A stretch of DNA of 64,000 nucleotides from Dicaeum eximium (taxonomy: Eukaryota > Chordata > Aves > Passeriformes > Dicaeidae): positions 221,486 through 285,485 of the forward strand of contig VWZP01007503.1 in the NCBI GenBank assembly GCA_013396995.1. Reading direction: 5' to 3'. This document shows positions 36,965 to 50,877 of this stretch, piece after piece. The notes beneath the pieces are model-generated. The model searched no databases. It saw only the letters and a program-made list of their open reading frames with translations, and was not told the origin of the DNA. The stretch's first letter is position 1, and every line of letters starts with the position of its first letter. A program made the translations under genes and the position numbers.

Positions 36965-39076
36965 GTAAGATCTGTTTTACAGATACTAACAGCATATTAA
37001 AAATGAGACCAAAGACTAATGAGTAAGCTCTCTTTTAACACAGTTGTGGTGGAGAAAAATGTTGGTTTTTTTTTTTATAAAAATGAAACTTTGATGTTGA
37101 TGAAACTTTGTTCACTCCTAGACATTGTGCTTGATCATTTAGTTAGTTTAATTGGGACTGACAGAAGTTGTTGAGATATTTGTAAAATGAATCTTGCTTA
37201 ATCATATGGAACTATTGCAAGAGTTCACGGTTTATTCATCCAATTGTGTAGAGCTTCACCTATGGAAAATGATGTGTGGCTTAAAGGATCTTTTTTGTAA
37301 AGATAAGCACATCTTTTATGACTTAGAGGACAGCATCTTTGTCACTGAGAGGAGAGAATCCAGAGACATCCTACGAAGGGGTGGTAATTGTACTGCCAGA
37401 GTTGCATAAGGAATGAGGAACAAAAAAAGGGAGACTGACTGAGAGGAGAAAGTTCATCATATGGTTCTGAACTGGGAATACTATTTTGGTCCAAAAAAGA
37501 AATATCTATTTTCTTCTGGCATCCAATTTGTATGCAGTCACACAATCAGGACATTTTCTGGTCAATACCACAAGCATTACTGAAGAAAGGCCCAGATGGG
37601 AATAGTAAGGATGCTGCAAATGGAGGTACAAGGAGGTCTGAGCCTGGAAGTGTGTCACTGAGCTGTGTTCACTTGGAGTGTGCAGTGACTAGTTAGGTAT
37701 CAACTTACATTGTCCTTGGCTCCAGCCAAGGTTTTCAGTCCAGTATAATGGATGTCAAACATATTGTCATTAATCAACTCTCTTCCATCTCCTTGGCGAG
37801 TCCTTTCTCAGCAACAAAAGTTGTAAAGAAAGCCATAAAAGTGAACAAACATGCAAGACTAAAGATAAATATCTGGCCCATCTAGTCCATTCCTAGTGTC
37901 TGGTAGCAGCAGATCCTGTGACAAATAAAAGTATGAGACTGGCAGAAGTATACAGGTTTAATTTCCTGGTATGGCCTATTAGGTTTTTATGATTTACAGC
38001 TCATTGATTTTGTGAACCAGATGGAGTTTTCCTGTTTAATAGTTCATCTGCTTTTTACCATGACCACAGCTTCTAATATGCAGTGCAGGACTGTGAGAAG
38101 TTAACAGAATACCTCATGTCTCCAACTCTCAGAAGAGATTTGAAATCATTATGGTCTAATACACTATTTCAGGACCTGGATTCAAGCTACATCTCAGTGC
38201 ATAAACCTGTTAGTGGTAGGCTGCTCTTGCTATTTCATCTACCTTGCATTTTACTCTATTGCTTCATCTTTATCTATTAATGGAGCAACAGACGGTGTAT
38301 AAGCATTTCCTTGTGTATCTTTAAAGGTTAGTATTTCATGCTGTCAGAATGCTTTCCTTCTTTCCACTATTTTTATACTATTCTAGTTTTTCACAAAACC
38401 TTCCTGTTTGCCATCTACCATCTGCTGCCACGGTTTGGCTTTTCAGGTTTGATCAACATCTCTGAACAGCCTCTTCTTCCTTGCCTTTCTTCCCTTTCTC
38501 TCACAAGCAACCTCTTCTGAAATGCAGAGTGAAAGGCCTTGACCAATAAGTGACACGACAGTGCCAGTTATTAGAAGTTTTGTGACCATGGAGTATCTAA
38601 CTAGGTTTGTCATCCATATAAAGATACAGGAGCTTCTCTCAAGCACAAAAGATTTCCCATTCTCCAGTGACTTTTCAGAAAAAAGGGTCCAATACTTGGA
38701 TTTCCTCTATCCCACTATGCCAGCTACAGACTGTGGTAAATGGGCACACTACGAAAAGGAAAATGTGATAAAAGTGCTGCAGCATAAGGTCTTTAGAGTC
38801 TAGAAGGTTCTCAGTCTACTGAGGGGTAGACTGTGTGGAGATATGCATGGAGGCATCTTAAATTAAATTAGCCTTAGATCTCAAATCTCTTATCTAAACA
38901 AAAAAGAGGATCCATGAGAGAGCTGAAAACTTATCTCTGTGTTGCCTGTCTTTTATAGTGATGTCTCTTAGTATATTGTTCTTGGAGTATGTATCTTGGA
39001 ATCAGTTTTGAGACTTATATGTTCATTAATAATCAGTACTCAACTGTGTACCTATTACATATTCAATATGTTAAAC

Positions 39077-39094
39077 TTTTTTTTTTTTTTTTTT
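39077..39094 (+). repeat. (T)18 homopolymer
   Basis: An eighteen-base T run in intron 8, followed by AAATAA. No retroposon body is recognised next to it. Confidence 0.85.
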
Positions 39095-42000
39095 AAATAA
39101 GGCAATAATGCTTTGTGCTACATAGTGAGGAAAGATCCAACAGTAGAATAAATGTACCTTTGCTGTACCTACATTCTGCCCTGTATCACAGCTGCTCTTC
39201 CCTATTATGGGCACCATTCTAGTGCTGATTTTCTGATGATGTGATATGTTGATCATTACTGAGAAAAGGCTCTTTCTCTGTTGTGTTGGATCTTTTGTTT
39301 TAACCTTCTTTTTGGTTCCTGATCTAATATTCAGTTGTCACTTTTTCTTCTACTGTTTCTCCGTGGAGTTTTTATTATCATCCTCTTCTTGCTTTTTAAA
39401 TGACTCTTTCCTACTGACCACAAGGTTGCATTCTGGGTAGATTTTTGCATTGTGCTCCTCACCTTAGTTTCTGAATGTCCTGCTTCTGCTCCAGTGTGGA
39501 CTGACTGCTACAAGCACTAGTGGGAAACAGGAGCTGTAGCATCTGTAGTGTTCTAACAGATTTGTACCAGAATTAGCATCTAATGTGAGTGGCACTTCCA
39601 TTAATCCCTGACAGGACAATGCATTATGCTGTCTTGACAAGTGGGTGAAGATAAAGGACCATCTGTCTGGGACTGGGCATCTATTGAACTACTGTAACTG
39701 CACACAATGCTTCTTGTTGTGGACACGTGTTAGAGGCACCTTTATCAGTTACAGAACAGAGCCATTTTAATTGTCAGAGAAAGGGAGAGAACACTGCTAG
39801 AAAATCCCAAACTTCAAAAGAAAAAATACCCAAAGCCTCTTAAAGTTGGTGTCTTTTTCTTGGTACAGGTAGCTAGGAAATAGATAACTAAAGAGTGAAA
39901 TCAATCTTTTAATTTTTTTTTTCTTTTTTAAATAAGAAAATGAGTAGACAAAACCCCTAACCCTCAAACACTCTTAACTGACTGACAAAATGATAGAAGC
40001 CAAGTAAATCCTACAGCATAGCAGTTTAGACAGGGGACTGACAGCTCTGGAGAATGACCCGTTCGGTCAGGTACGCCCTGGTGCAGCTACGTGCCCTGCA
40101 GCCTTGGAAGCTAATGGTTTTCTTTGGTGCTGGGGTTAGATAAGGCTCAACAATTGGCAAGTGTCAGGCCCACAGAAGACCTGGTAGATGTCATGATGGA
40201 GGTCCAGGCAAGTCATCTTTTAGAGAAGGGTATCACCTGCTGTATTTTTGCTGTATAAAATGTCCTGGTGATATGCTCAGGAGGGCTGACACTGTTGGAC
40301 ATGTTTGCATCCATTGTTTCTGGAACAGGTATGGTAGTGTGATGAAAATGCCAACTTCTAATACATGATGTTGTCACTACACAGTCATTGTCTGGTTATC
40401 CAGTGCACTCTTGTTGTCTGGTTATTGTTAGCTGAATGGTTGAGGTTTACCAAACCCTTCATTCACCCAACATCTTTCAACACTGTATTTTGTGTGCACA
40501 CTGAATCATGCCCTGCCCACCCCTATTTCCAGCCACCCTGCAGAAATCTGCATTAAATGTCCATATCTGTAGTTTCATCTGGCCAAAATTAGGTTCTTTC
40601 TACTCATCTTTGTTTACTTTGTATGTTTGAGTTGATTCTTCATCATCACGTGAGCAATTGAAGCAAGTGGCCTTAAAAAGAGTACAGTGAGTTCTATTTC
40701 CATTTCAAGTACTCTGGAAAAAACCCAGCAAACTCTTGAGTGTTGCTGTTAATGGTGTAGGGACACTGGTGTGTTATTCATGTCATGGCAACTTGGAGCT
40801 GATGCTGCTCAATATTTATGTGTCTAACTTCAAACAGAGGAACCTTGCCTTTGATGGAATTACTCAGTTTTAAGTAGTTATACTAATGCACCTCAAGTAG
40901 CAGTCAACCAGAGCTTAATCCTTACACACCTGAGTTGCATGCTGATGGAGAGACAAGAGGTTTCAAATATTTGTGTCACTGCTCTCCTACTCATTTCTCT
41001 ATAAACCAATGAAATTGGGCTTTTTGCCTTTGGTTCCTGCAGACATGTGGTTTTGCTGCATCAGCACAATTTCTGTGATTTAGGGTTTGTGGTTTTGGGC
41101 ATTTTGTGTGTAATGGGCTCAAAATTCATGAGGGAATAGGAGGCAACTGAGAAATTAAGACAAGAGGGGAAATACATTCAGTGGAGCAAGTTTGAAGACA
41201 GTTAGTTATTACAAAGTAATAATGTTACACAAGAGATTAAGATACAGGATGGGTTTTCTGCTTGAAAAGACAAATAGAACCACTCAAAGGTCTTTCAGGT
41301 TCTGCCAGATGCTGGCTCCATGCCATGGAGTTGCTCCATGACTTGGAGTCATCCAGCCTGGATATCCTACACCTAGGAGGGATTTGTGTAGGGCCAGGAG
41401 TGCATTAGAAGCAAAGTGAGTTTATAATGGTGCCTTCTAAATTAGTCTCTATTAGAAAAAAAACTGCCACAGGCATTGCTTGGCATGGGTATTTGCTCCA
41501 GTGCCATCTGCTCTGTTAAAGAGAGGAAATCTAAACTCATCCAAAGAGGAAGATAGTTGCAGGAGTCCCAGAAAATCTTACAAGAAGGAATAACACTTCC
41601 TGGAACCTCCAATAGATGGGATTTCCTGTTGCCCATGGTGACCTGCAGAAACACAGATTTCACTCTCTCAGCCTCCTTTCTTCTTTCTGGAGCCACTCTC
41701 CACTCATCTTGATAGTCACAGTCTGCAAAGGGATGCTCTCCCCTAGAGTTTGAAGCAGGGTACTGATTGAGCAGGATAAGCAGGGTGCTACAGATGAATC
41801 CAAACGTCTCAGTGCTGGTAGAATTTAAAAAATAAAGATGAAAAAAAAAAAAGAATGGCTATTTTGTATACCAGAGGCCTTCAAAACAGAGAGAGGAGAT
41901 GCTGTATTCTTCATGGTGATGCTGCAGCTGTTTACCCAGCAACAAATTGAGATGTCTTGGAATGCTTTCTCTGTACAAATTAAAGAGAGTAATGGGAGGG

Positions 42001-45000
42001 GTTGGAGGGAGGCTCCTGACTGCAGGTATTTATTGTGATTAATTAGCCACTTTGGGAAGAAAGCCCTCCTGGATAGTGTTTTGAAAGTGTCTGTGGCCAG
42101 CTAAGCCAATGATGCCTTGGGGATCTGCTCTGGGTTTGTTCACTTGCTTCTCAGCTCAGCAGAGGCTGGTATTGATGCAGACCCAGGGTCCCCCTGGCAA
42201 GAGAAAGCATTCTGTGATAGCACATGTCTAGGGCTGAGGGAGGTCCTTTCTGGACCTTTAAAAAGCTGCCTACACCCCACCTCTCATCATATCCAAGCAG
42301 CCTGAGGGGTCAGCAGGCAGCTGAGAGGGAGATGTCTGGCAGATGTGGGCATCTGAATCAGTAGTAGATGAAAACAGAAAAACATTTATTTCATGATGTC
42401 CACTGCCATTATCCTTTTTCCCTCTGGAGGAAGCATGAGTAAGGAATATGTTATCTGAATTGGAGTGCTTGTTTTCAAGCAGAAGCCCTGGGTAACCTTG
42501 CAACCTACTTTACTTCCTTTTCTTTTCTGATTGAGGTTGCTCACAGTCAGATAAGAGTAGTAACACTGAAGAATTTGACTAGAAAAAATATTATTAAACT
42601 GAATTTTGAATTATTTAGTCCTCTTGTGAAGCCCTAACCTTTTGAGGAAGGGTTACTTAGATATTGCCAGGCAAAGGCACTGCAGCCAGCGTTGAAGTGG
42701 CAAAAACCTGAAGGGAGTGTGCTAAGAGTGCCTGTGATGGGAATGGTCCACACAGCCAAAGAAGAGGAACAGTGTGGCCCACAATGCTTCTTTTTTGCTG
42801 CCCTATTTATTTTTCAATTAAAAATAAACCACTGCTTAATTATTTTACCTAGAATTCTCTTTCTGCCAAGGCAGTGCCACTCTATTGATAAAATTACTGC
42901 ATTAGTCAGCCAAAGTCTGCCCTGCCTTGCACTCTCACTTCATCACAGACATTTTCTTCCACTGCATCACTCCTGAGAATGACATTAATTGTTGTCTTGG
43001 CTTAAAAATAAAAATGGTGGAAGGGAAAAGGAAGGCAAACAAGTGATGATGTGAGCCAGATGGTGCTTAGTTTATCTTTGACAGTTCTTTGGGGTTCTGA
43101 ATTATTTACAAAGGAAGACCCCTTTTTATTTTACCATCCTTTCCTTTTGTAAATCTGAGTTAAATGGTCTTGCAGCAAAAGTTCAACATTAGGAGCTGAA
43201 TACTTCCACTCCTAACTATCAACTGCACTTTCAGCTCTGCACTAGTGCCACATAAACAATTCAGGCTGGACTCTAATTGGCATAAAGTAGCTTTAAACTA
43301 GTCTGAGTGAAAATGGGGCTTTAAAGGCAGCTTGAGTGTAATTTACATCTGCTTGAAAGCCTCTTTATCCTTCCAGAGTTGTATGAAGGGACTTCTGTGT
43401 AAGTGAGAATTTAGCCTTTCTTTCCCTTCAGCAGGCATGTGTGGCTATTTCTGCCTTCCCCCCTCCCTTCTCTCTTACCAGTGTTTTGGTGCAGTTGTTT
43501 AAATTTTAAATTTTTAAAGGGTCCATAATGCATATTTATAGCCTGAGTAATTTATATATAATAATTTATACCTGAGTAGTGATTGATTTTTTTAACATGT
43601 TAAATTTTTTTCTTATTCACAAGTTGTGCAAAAAGGTGCAATCACAACTGTGTCAGTTCTCTGAGTCTGTATGGGATGCAGTGCTTTTGTAACTAAAGGC
43701 CAGCCCTCTTACCCTTCTAAATATTTAGAAGGGTTCTCTACTTCTTTGTGCAATCCTAGAAATAGATGTTATTGAGGCATGACTTACTCAGAGGGCCAGC
43801 AGACTTCAGAAGTGTCTCTCTCAAAGCACAAGAGGATGTGTGCTGATGCAGGTTTTCCTGTCCGGATGAAATAGCTCAAGATGCTCCCTGAAGGCTTTCC
43901 TAACATCCTCTTGCTGAGCAGCCATCAGATGTGTGAGCCTGGCTGCTGCTCCTGAGCTCTCAGTCACAGCAGGTTGCTGCACTGTCAGTTTTCTTGGTCT
44001 CTTGGGAGTAATTTGAGCTCTCAGGCTCTTTATTCAGTTGTCTTTCGTGGAAATAGTGCCTCACAGCAGAGCTGGTGGGACCTGCCTAGACTGGTGGCAT
44101 TGCCTTCAGGCTCCTTAAGAAGCCCAAGGCTTTTGTGAGTCTGAAAACCTGTGGAGAACCTTTGTTTAACACCTGTTTCTTTAGGGCAGTGGTAGCAAAC
44201 AGATACATTTTGGCAAAAAAATTGAAATCAATGAGTCTTTGCTTTATTCAGCACAAGGGATATTATGATTTAGGCAGGAAACCTCTAAACTGCATGCATT
44301 TTTTGCTGTCATATATCCATTGTGGTTCTTATGCAGTCTTTGGGCTGAGGTAGAACTCTTCTAGCAAGTTCAGGAACCTTTTCCCAATCCCTATTGGATG
44401 TAAACTACTTTTTCAGTGAATACAGAAGAAGTGATTTTACCATTTATTTCTGGATTTTTTTTTTTTTTTGCCAGCATCTAGAAGACCCCTTAACCTGCAA
44501 GGTTTAATTTCTGTATAATTTCTTCATGCTTTTCAGTTGTCACTTCCACTACTTGCAGGTGCATAAAGTACATGTAGAAAAATTTAATTGCTCCTTTCAC
44601 TCAGCTTATCTTCAAAGGAAATATTTAAGTATCACCAGCTTTGGTGAGACTTGAGATTGTCTGTAGATCAAAGACCTGTGAGCTCACAGTCATTCCAACA
44701 AAGCGTTTTTAGTTTTGTAATTTAATTTCTCAGTTATGTAGACAGTTTGGCATGTGTATTTTATAGGTGGTTTGTGTTTCTGTCTGTAACTTTAAAAGCA
44801 GATAAAATGTTGGAAAGAGGTAAAGTTCTTGTAAAAGCTCAAGTGCAGATATTTGCAACTTCTCTTTATTGATCCCTAAAATTGTTCTATGGGACTGTCA
44901 GGCCCTTCAGAAATACCAAGTGAATTCACTGCTCTGTATCTTAGGTGCCTGTTTCCCACAGTCCTCTCAGAAGGGAAGTAATCCACAAAGCAATTGTCTG

Positions 45001-45910
45001 TGGTACTACCCACCCCTTTGATCTGCAGGTCAAGGCTGAAGATTATGGCTAGAGTAGAGAAAAAATCAGTTCTGTACATTTCTGGGTAAGTTCTATTACT
45101 GTCAGTTTGTCATAAAGCTTTTAGGAGCAAATTGTTGCTAACAGAGAAAAGAGTGTATTTCTGAATGATAATCTACATGGACTCCAGTCTTTTGAGAGCA
45201 TAGCTTTTGGAGTGATTGAAATAGAAGTTATTATTGATTCCTGTAAAACTGGTGAAAAATAAACCCTGAGGGCTTCTTTTGTTATCTTCTTCTGTAATGC
45301 TGATCTTTAACAGCTCAGAAGACTCCAACTGTGTAAAAGTACTCTTCTAATCAGGTCAGCTTTTAACTTCTCAATATGTAAAGCAGTAATTACTTTAAAT
45401 TTCTGACTCTCTGAATTACACAAAGACTAAAACAGCAATAAAGGGTTGGAAATGTTCTGGAAGCTAATGATAGTCCAAGTTAAGTTTAATAACTCCCAAA
45501 AATCTGATGATGTCACCTTGTCCTATAGTTTCTTCTTCATTATCAGCTCTACAAGGTTTGAATGAGGCAGTATTTTATGAGGTATTCCTTAAGAGTTCCC
45601 CTGAGCACTCTAGTAGGAAATGGTGGGGAACACTGACACTCAAATTCTGGGTGCTCCACACCAAAGGCTCTTATATTTTTTATTAGCTGCCCCCAACCAG
45701 TTAGAAGCATTCATCACTGAAATGCTGGTGGCATACCCATTCCAAATGCTGAATCAGTGCATTAGATGTGCCTTAGAAAGAGCTAGACAGATGCAGGCAT
45801 TCTGTTAAATGAGGTTTCTGCAAGGAGCTGATCACTTCATATTATCAACTGTCTTACTGTGTCTTTTGAAAGAGCTAAAGGTTTTATGAGCCCTAATTCT
45901 GCTTGAGATC

Positions 45911-46035
45911 AGAGAATCATAGAATGCTTTGGATTGGAAGAAACCTTAAAGAACACCTAGTTCTTCCCATCCATGGGCAGGGATGCCACCCACCAAACCA
46001 ATTTGGTCAAAGTACCCTCCTACAACCAGGTCTTG
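45911..46035 (-). mobile_element. Short CR1 LINE 3' fragment
   Basis: It begins AGAGAATCATAGAATGCTTT and continues GGATTGGAAGAAACCTTAAA, then CCATGGGCAGGGATGCCACC. These are the reverse-complement terminal blocks of avian CR1. The match fades within about 125 bp, so this is a very short 5'-truncated insertion. Confidence 0.85.
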
Positions 46036-49000
46036 AGTTATGGTAGCTGAATTCTGCCATAATTTCCCATGTGGTGAAATATTGTCATACTTTGATTAGA
46101 TGCATTGATACCCTGGTATTTTTAAACTCATGGTAGGATATTTGCATTATTGCAAATAATATTCTGCTGTCACACTGTATTTTATTCATAGGTCTATAAT
46201 TGCCTGCCTTTTTAATCATGAATGTGACTCATTGGTGTGGTACTTATACTTTGTAACATAGTTTTAAATAACTCTGCTCCCTTCAGTCACAATTTCCAGA
46301 TCTTCACTAAAGAACTGCTTGTAAATGTTGAAAACTTCAAAGTTGCTGTACATTTTCATCAGCATTCCTTGTGGCTTAGTTGGTACAGAACTAGTGGTTT
46401 CAAATATGGCATTGAAAGAATCAGATCAGGTGTGCAATCTGACTAATAAAATCTGGAGGATATTTCTGGTTTGTGACTAACTTTTAGTCAAGTGAAAGGA
46501 CATGTTACCTTGCACTGCTGACAGTGGCAGGCTGTGGAGCCACCCTGCTCTTTGAGATTCTTTTCAGTGCAGACCATCTCCTTTTACTGTCTCACTAGTG
46601 ATTATTCAATTAACTTAATATCTTCCATGTCAACCTACTTTAAGCAAAGAACCTTGTGATCCTGAGATGTTGCTTACAAGGTTTAGTAAAAACTTTTGTC
46701 TTCATGTTCTTTCTGAAAGTGTTTTAGCAGCAAAGATTCTAGTGTGATTGTAACCTGGTGATGAGCCCTGTGTCTGTCCTTGGTGTTAGGCTGATCAGCA
46801 GGTTCGGGATTAGGAGAAGATTTTTCTCTAGGGCACACAGGAAGAGGGAGTTGTTTGAGGTTTTCCCTTGCTTGTGCATTTTCCTGGCTTTTGAAGTGAG
46901 CAAGGTGATGATGGTGATGACCTCTGTCCCTCTCCTGCTGTATTCTTCTGATGAGCTGCAGTTGTGGGTTTTTCTTTGTGAGTCCTTACATTTCTGAGAC
47001 ATTCTCATTCTGTGCCTGTATGGTATATGGAGAACTGAAATTGCCAAGACCATGAGCATTGCCTGGTCCTAGGAGTATCACACCTTGGAAAACCTTAAAA
47101 GAAGATCTCTCATTTTGCCCTTGTTTGGTTGTCATTCCTGGAGGTGATCAGACATGTCTCCTGCAGTCATGCCATTTGGAAGGATCCCCTCTCTGTCCTA
47201 GTTTGACTCTTAATTTAGATGCTGCAAGTAGTTGGAGGTAATTTTCTTGAGAGCTTCTTTAGTCTGTGGAGCACAACATGAACTGTTGCAGGGCAAACCA
47301 GGTTATTTTATATGGACAGTTATTTCCTCTTCTGACCATCCAAGCAATCCTGTGAGACCTCTCAGGCATCTTTCAGCCTCTGAAGTTATGGAGTATGAAT
47401 ACTTCACTCCTCCTTTCTCTGATGCCCAGTGTTTAATGACCTACTTTGCAGCACTTTTTAAATGGTACTGGCTTCACATGCAGGGCCAGAGAGCAATTGT
47501 TATTTCAGAAATTAATTTTGTCTGGGAAACAAAAATGTTTGTTGTAACTCAGTGACATTAACATAGATTTTTAAACTATGAAATAAAAATAGCTGTTTCC
47601 AATGGAAGCAATGGACACTAACATAGAAATTATATGCATGATATATACTCTAGGAAAAGCATTGTTTGCAGCATGAGTGTATACTAGTAGTTGTTTATTC
47701 TGTGTCTCAAGATGTATTAGCTTGCAGCATTACCACTATTCAATTAGCAGCCTTTTCAACATGGCTTTTTCTCTCTTGGTGCATTATCCACTTGTATCTG
47801 CTCAATAATAATTTATAAGTCAGGTGTGCGTGAGGGGGTTTGTTTTGGAGTGAATGGTTTTCTGGTGTTTGTTTAGCTAGTCATTTTTTGTATTTGCTGG
47901 CAGGCCTGGGTAGGGTGTTTTTTGTTTGTTTGCTTTTTTTTGGTTGTTGTTGGTTGGTTCTTTTAAAATTAAGGTTCTTTTCTAAGTTGGGTAGTTAGAG
48001 CTTTGCTGAGGAGGCAGCCTGGGGACTGAGTGCTTCCTCAATACGTGAACAGAGCACTCCAGTTGCCAGTTTTGCCAAACTGTCACCTTACATTAGCAAT
48101 AAAGGTATATACTAAATAAATATAAAACATAATAAAACACTTATGACTAATGAGAAATGCTTTTCCTGGGAGACATTGAGAAAAGAGTGATGTGATTAAA
48201 ATATTAATAAATCAAGTGATTTTTGAGACATCTTTAAGACCTGAAGGTATATTATGTATGATAAAACAGTGCCATAGTTAATTTTATATATTACACCAGC
48301 AGTGCAGTGTTGCTTAGAAGAAATAAAACAATTCTCACTTTAATGTTTCTAATTTTAAGCTAGCCTGGCATTGCATATTAACAGAAGTTTTCTCCAAGTT
48401 CCCAGTCTGCTCTCTCTTGTCAGTGCCATCTGCTTGCTTGCTTCACCACCTCTTTAACAACCAGGTGATTTTTGCCATCTTCACCCTCCTCTTCAGTATG
48501 CCCAGCACTCCCATTTGGGTTTATGGGGTTAGTGTGCTAAGCAATATTCATATATTTATGTAAACATGCTCCTGATTCTAAAAACCTTTCTCCATTTCTA
48601 GCTCAATAGCTTCTAAATCTTCCTGTGTTGGGGCGTACAGCTCTGAATTATTTTACTGCAGTTTAATCTCTTGTTATGCCAGCTGGTTTTGTTGATCTGT
48701 AATGTATTCATTTATCCAATAGGTTCTACTGTAGCAAAGCACTTAATTTTAAGAGTGCAGGTAGACTTGGAGTGAAAAGAATGTAATTAGCTCAAAGCTA
48801 AGCACTTGCCTAAATGCTTTGCTGGATTTGAGGCTTAGGAAAGAGATGAAAAGATTGGGCTAATTATGTTGAATTTGTTTTAGAGCTGCTTTATCCTAAT
48901 AGCCTTATTCCCAGACCAGTTCTGGTTATAGATATTCAGCATAGAAGATTTTTCACATCTTGTCAGGCTTTTCATAGGATCATAGCTCTCTCTCCTGGCT

Positions 49001-50839
49001 TTTTTGAACTGTAATCTTCAGCGTGGCTTGCATAAGAAAATGTAGCACTGCCTCTTAGGAAAGTGACTTCAGAGAAGCTGTGTCTTGAGAAATTAAATGT
49101 AGAAAGCAATGGAACACTCATGTCACCAGTTCATTTGATTTTCACACGCGAGGAGTGCAAAATATTTATACAAGTCCAGAATGCAATAGCCTAAAGAACA
49201 AAGGTGTCAGGGAGACCAGCTTGATCAAAAAAGAGAGGGAAATAGATAAAGCAGATTACATGAGTTAAATTCTGCTCAGCTATTAATTTGGGAAAAAATG
49301 AAGGATGTCAACCACTGAAAATAAAAACTAAAGAATTTTCTAGCTCTTACTTGCTGGTGTTTGCCTTCTTCAATTCCTAGAACCTGTGTGTCCTCACTCT
49401 CACAGATGCTGGGGGGATTTTTAGGATTTTAACTCATGGTCACTAAAAAACTGCCCTAAATCTGAAGTTGCAAGAGTTGCTGCTGCTGCTTGCTCAGGAT
49501 AGAACTTAGCTGGGCTGGGGTTTTGCTTTTCCCACTGCTGCATGGCTGGGGCATGAGGCATTACTGAGACCAGAAAGCCACAGAGTAGCCCCAGGTGTTT
49601 TCAAAGAAAGGGACACTTGTTGAGCTGCCTTTGAACATCCTTCCTCTTCTGCAGTGTTTAGCTTGGATGCCTTGTCATTTCTGAAGGCGTAGCAAGCTCA
49701 GCATGGAGCTCCCACTGTGCAGTTTCCTGTGTGTTATTTTTCAGAGGCAGGGCTATACTGTGGTTATCTTTCCCCCCTTGTTCCTGCTTATGTGAACTTT
49801 TGGCATCTTTATCAAAGATGGCACTTGAGCAAATGCTTAATTTGATTGCACTGCCTGGACACAAAGATAGAAATGGGCTTAGACACTCTTGCAAAAGTGT
49901 GAGTTGAGGCAGATGTTTAGTGCTTTCTAAGATGCAAATCACTTTAAGTGCTTTCTCAGAAAGATTTTTCATCATTGTTTTTCACAATATATATTGTGAT
50001 AGGGAGAAGGAGGAGAAAAGAAGGAGACAACCACATAGTGATAGGTTTGCAACAGCTTCTCTGGTCAGCAGAGAGTCCCAGGCTTTTGCCTTTCTTCTGT
50101 TTTTTAACAGGCTCAGGGCAGACTGTAGTGGGCAGTGAGAAGCTCCCAGCTGTTTGCAGCTCTGTCCTGCCTTGTTGTGAGCTCTTGCCCACTTTGCCTC
50201 TTTTTGCTGCCCTGTTTGTTTAAAATACAAAGCCTGATGAGATGAGGACTGGCTCTTGCTCTGTCATTGACCCTGCCTGCCAAACCCAGGGGACTTGCTC
50301 ACCTCTGCCATCTCAAAATGTTTTTGTAATACAAGTAATTGTTAAGAAATTTCTCTCTTGTCACTCAATCATCTACAATTTGTGATTCTCAGTGTATTGG
50401 TGACTGACTGACCACTCCACCTCCAGTATGACAAAATCTGACAGGTCTGTAGATAGTTTCAGGTCCTTTGTGCAGATTACACTGGTATTTTCAGTGATGG
50501 TTCAGGTGCTGGAGATTTGACCTTGTCCACCTTGTGGACACTGATGAAAAGTCTCAGAAATGTCTCAAGTGAAAAATTGAGACAGAAGCCTGCAGTTCCA
50601 GGAGACAGCATTGGAAATGATGGCTTGATGTCCATACCGCTTTCATCACCATGGGTTGTCTTCTGCCTTTCCAACATGTGTCAGTGCAAGGTTTGCACTG
50701 GTGCTGGCAGTACATGAGAATGCAAGTGGACTGAGGGATGTGAGTCTTAACTTGCACATGCTGTGAGCTATGTCCTCAGCTGTGAAGCTGTATGCATAAT
50801 GCTTTCTGCTGACATCAGTTTTCTTTTTGTCTTTTGCAG

Positions 50840-50877
50840 CACTTTTACAGGCAGTCATATCTGGTGATCTACTGAAG
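50840..50877 (+). CDS. DGKI: DGKI exon E9: first ankyrin helix
   Basis: This 38-nt exon completes an alanine codon and adds LLQAVISGDLLK. The acceptor is TTGCAG and the donor GTAGGT. The (A)LLQAV-x-GDLLK pattern is the start of the first ankyrin repeat, which continues in E10. Confidence 0.92.

Larger units (their letters stand above)
36965..50839 (+). other. DGKI: Intron 8 (13.9 kb)
   Basis: A phase 1 intron with a T run at 39077-39094 and a short CR1 fragment at 45911-46035. A small CpG-bearing patch lies around 40055-40110. The rest is AT-rich unique sequence with no credible coding exon. Open frames here are short and found on both strands alike. Confidence 0.85.
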
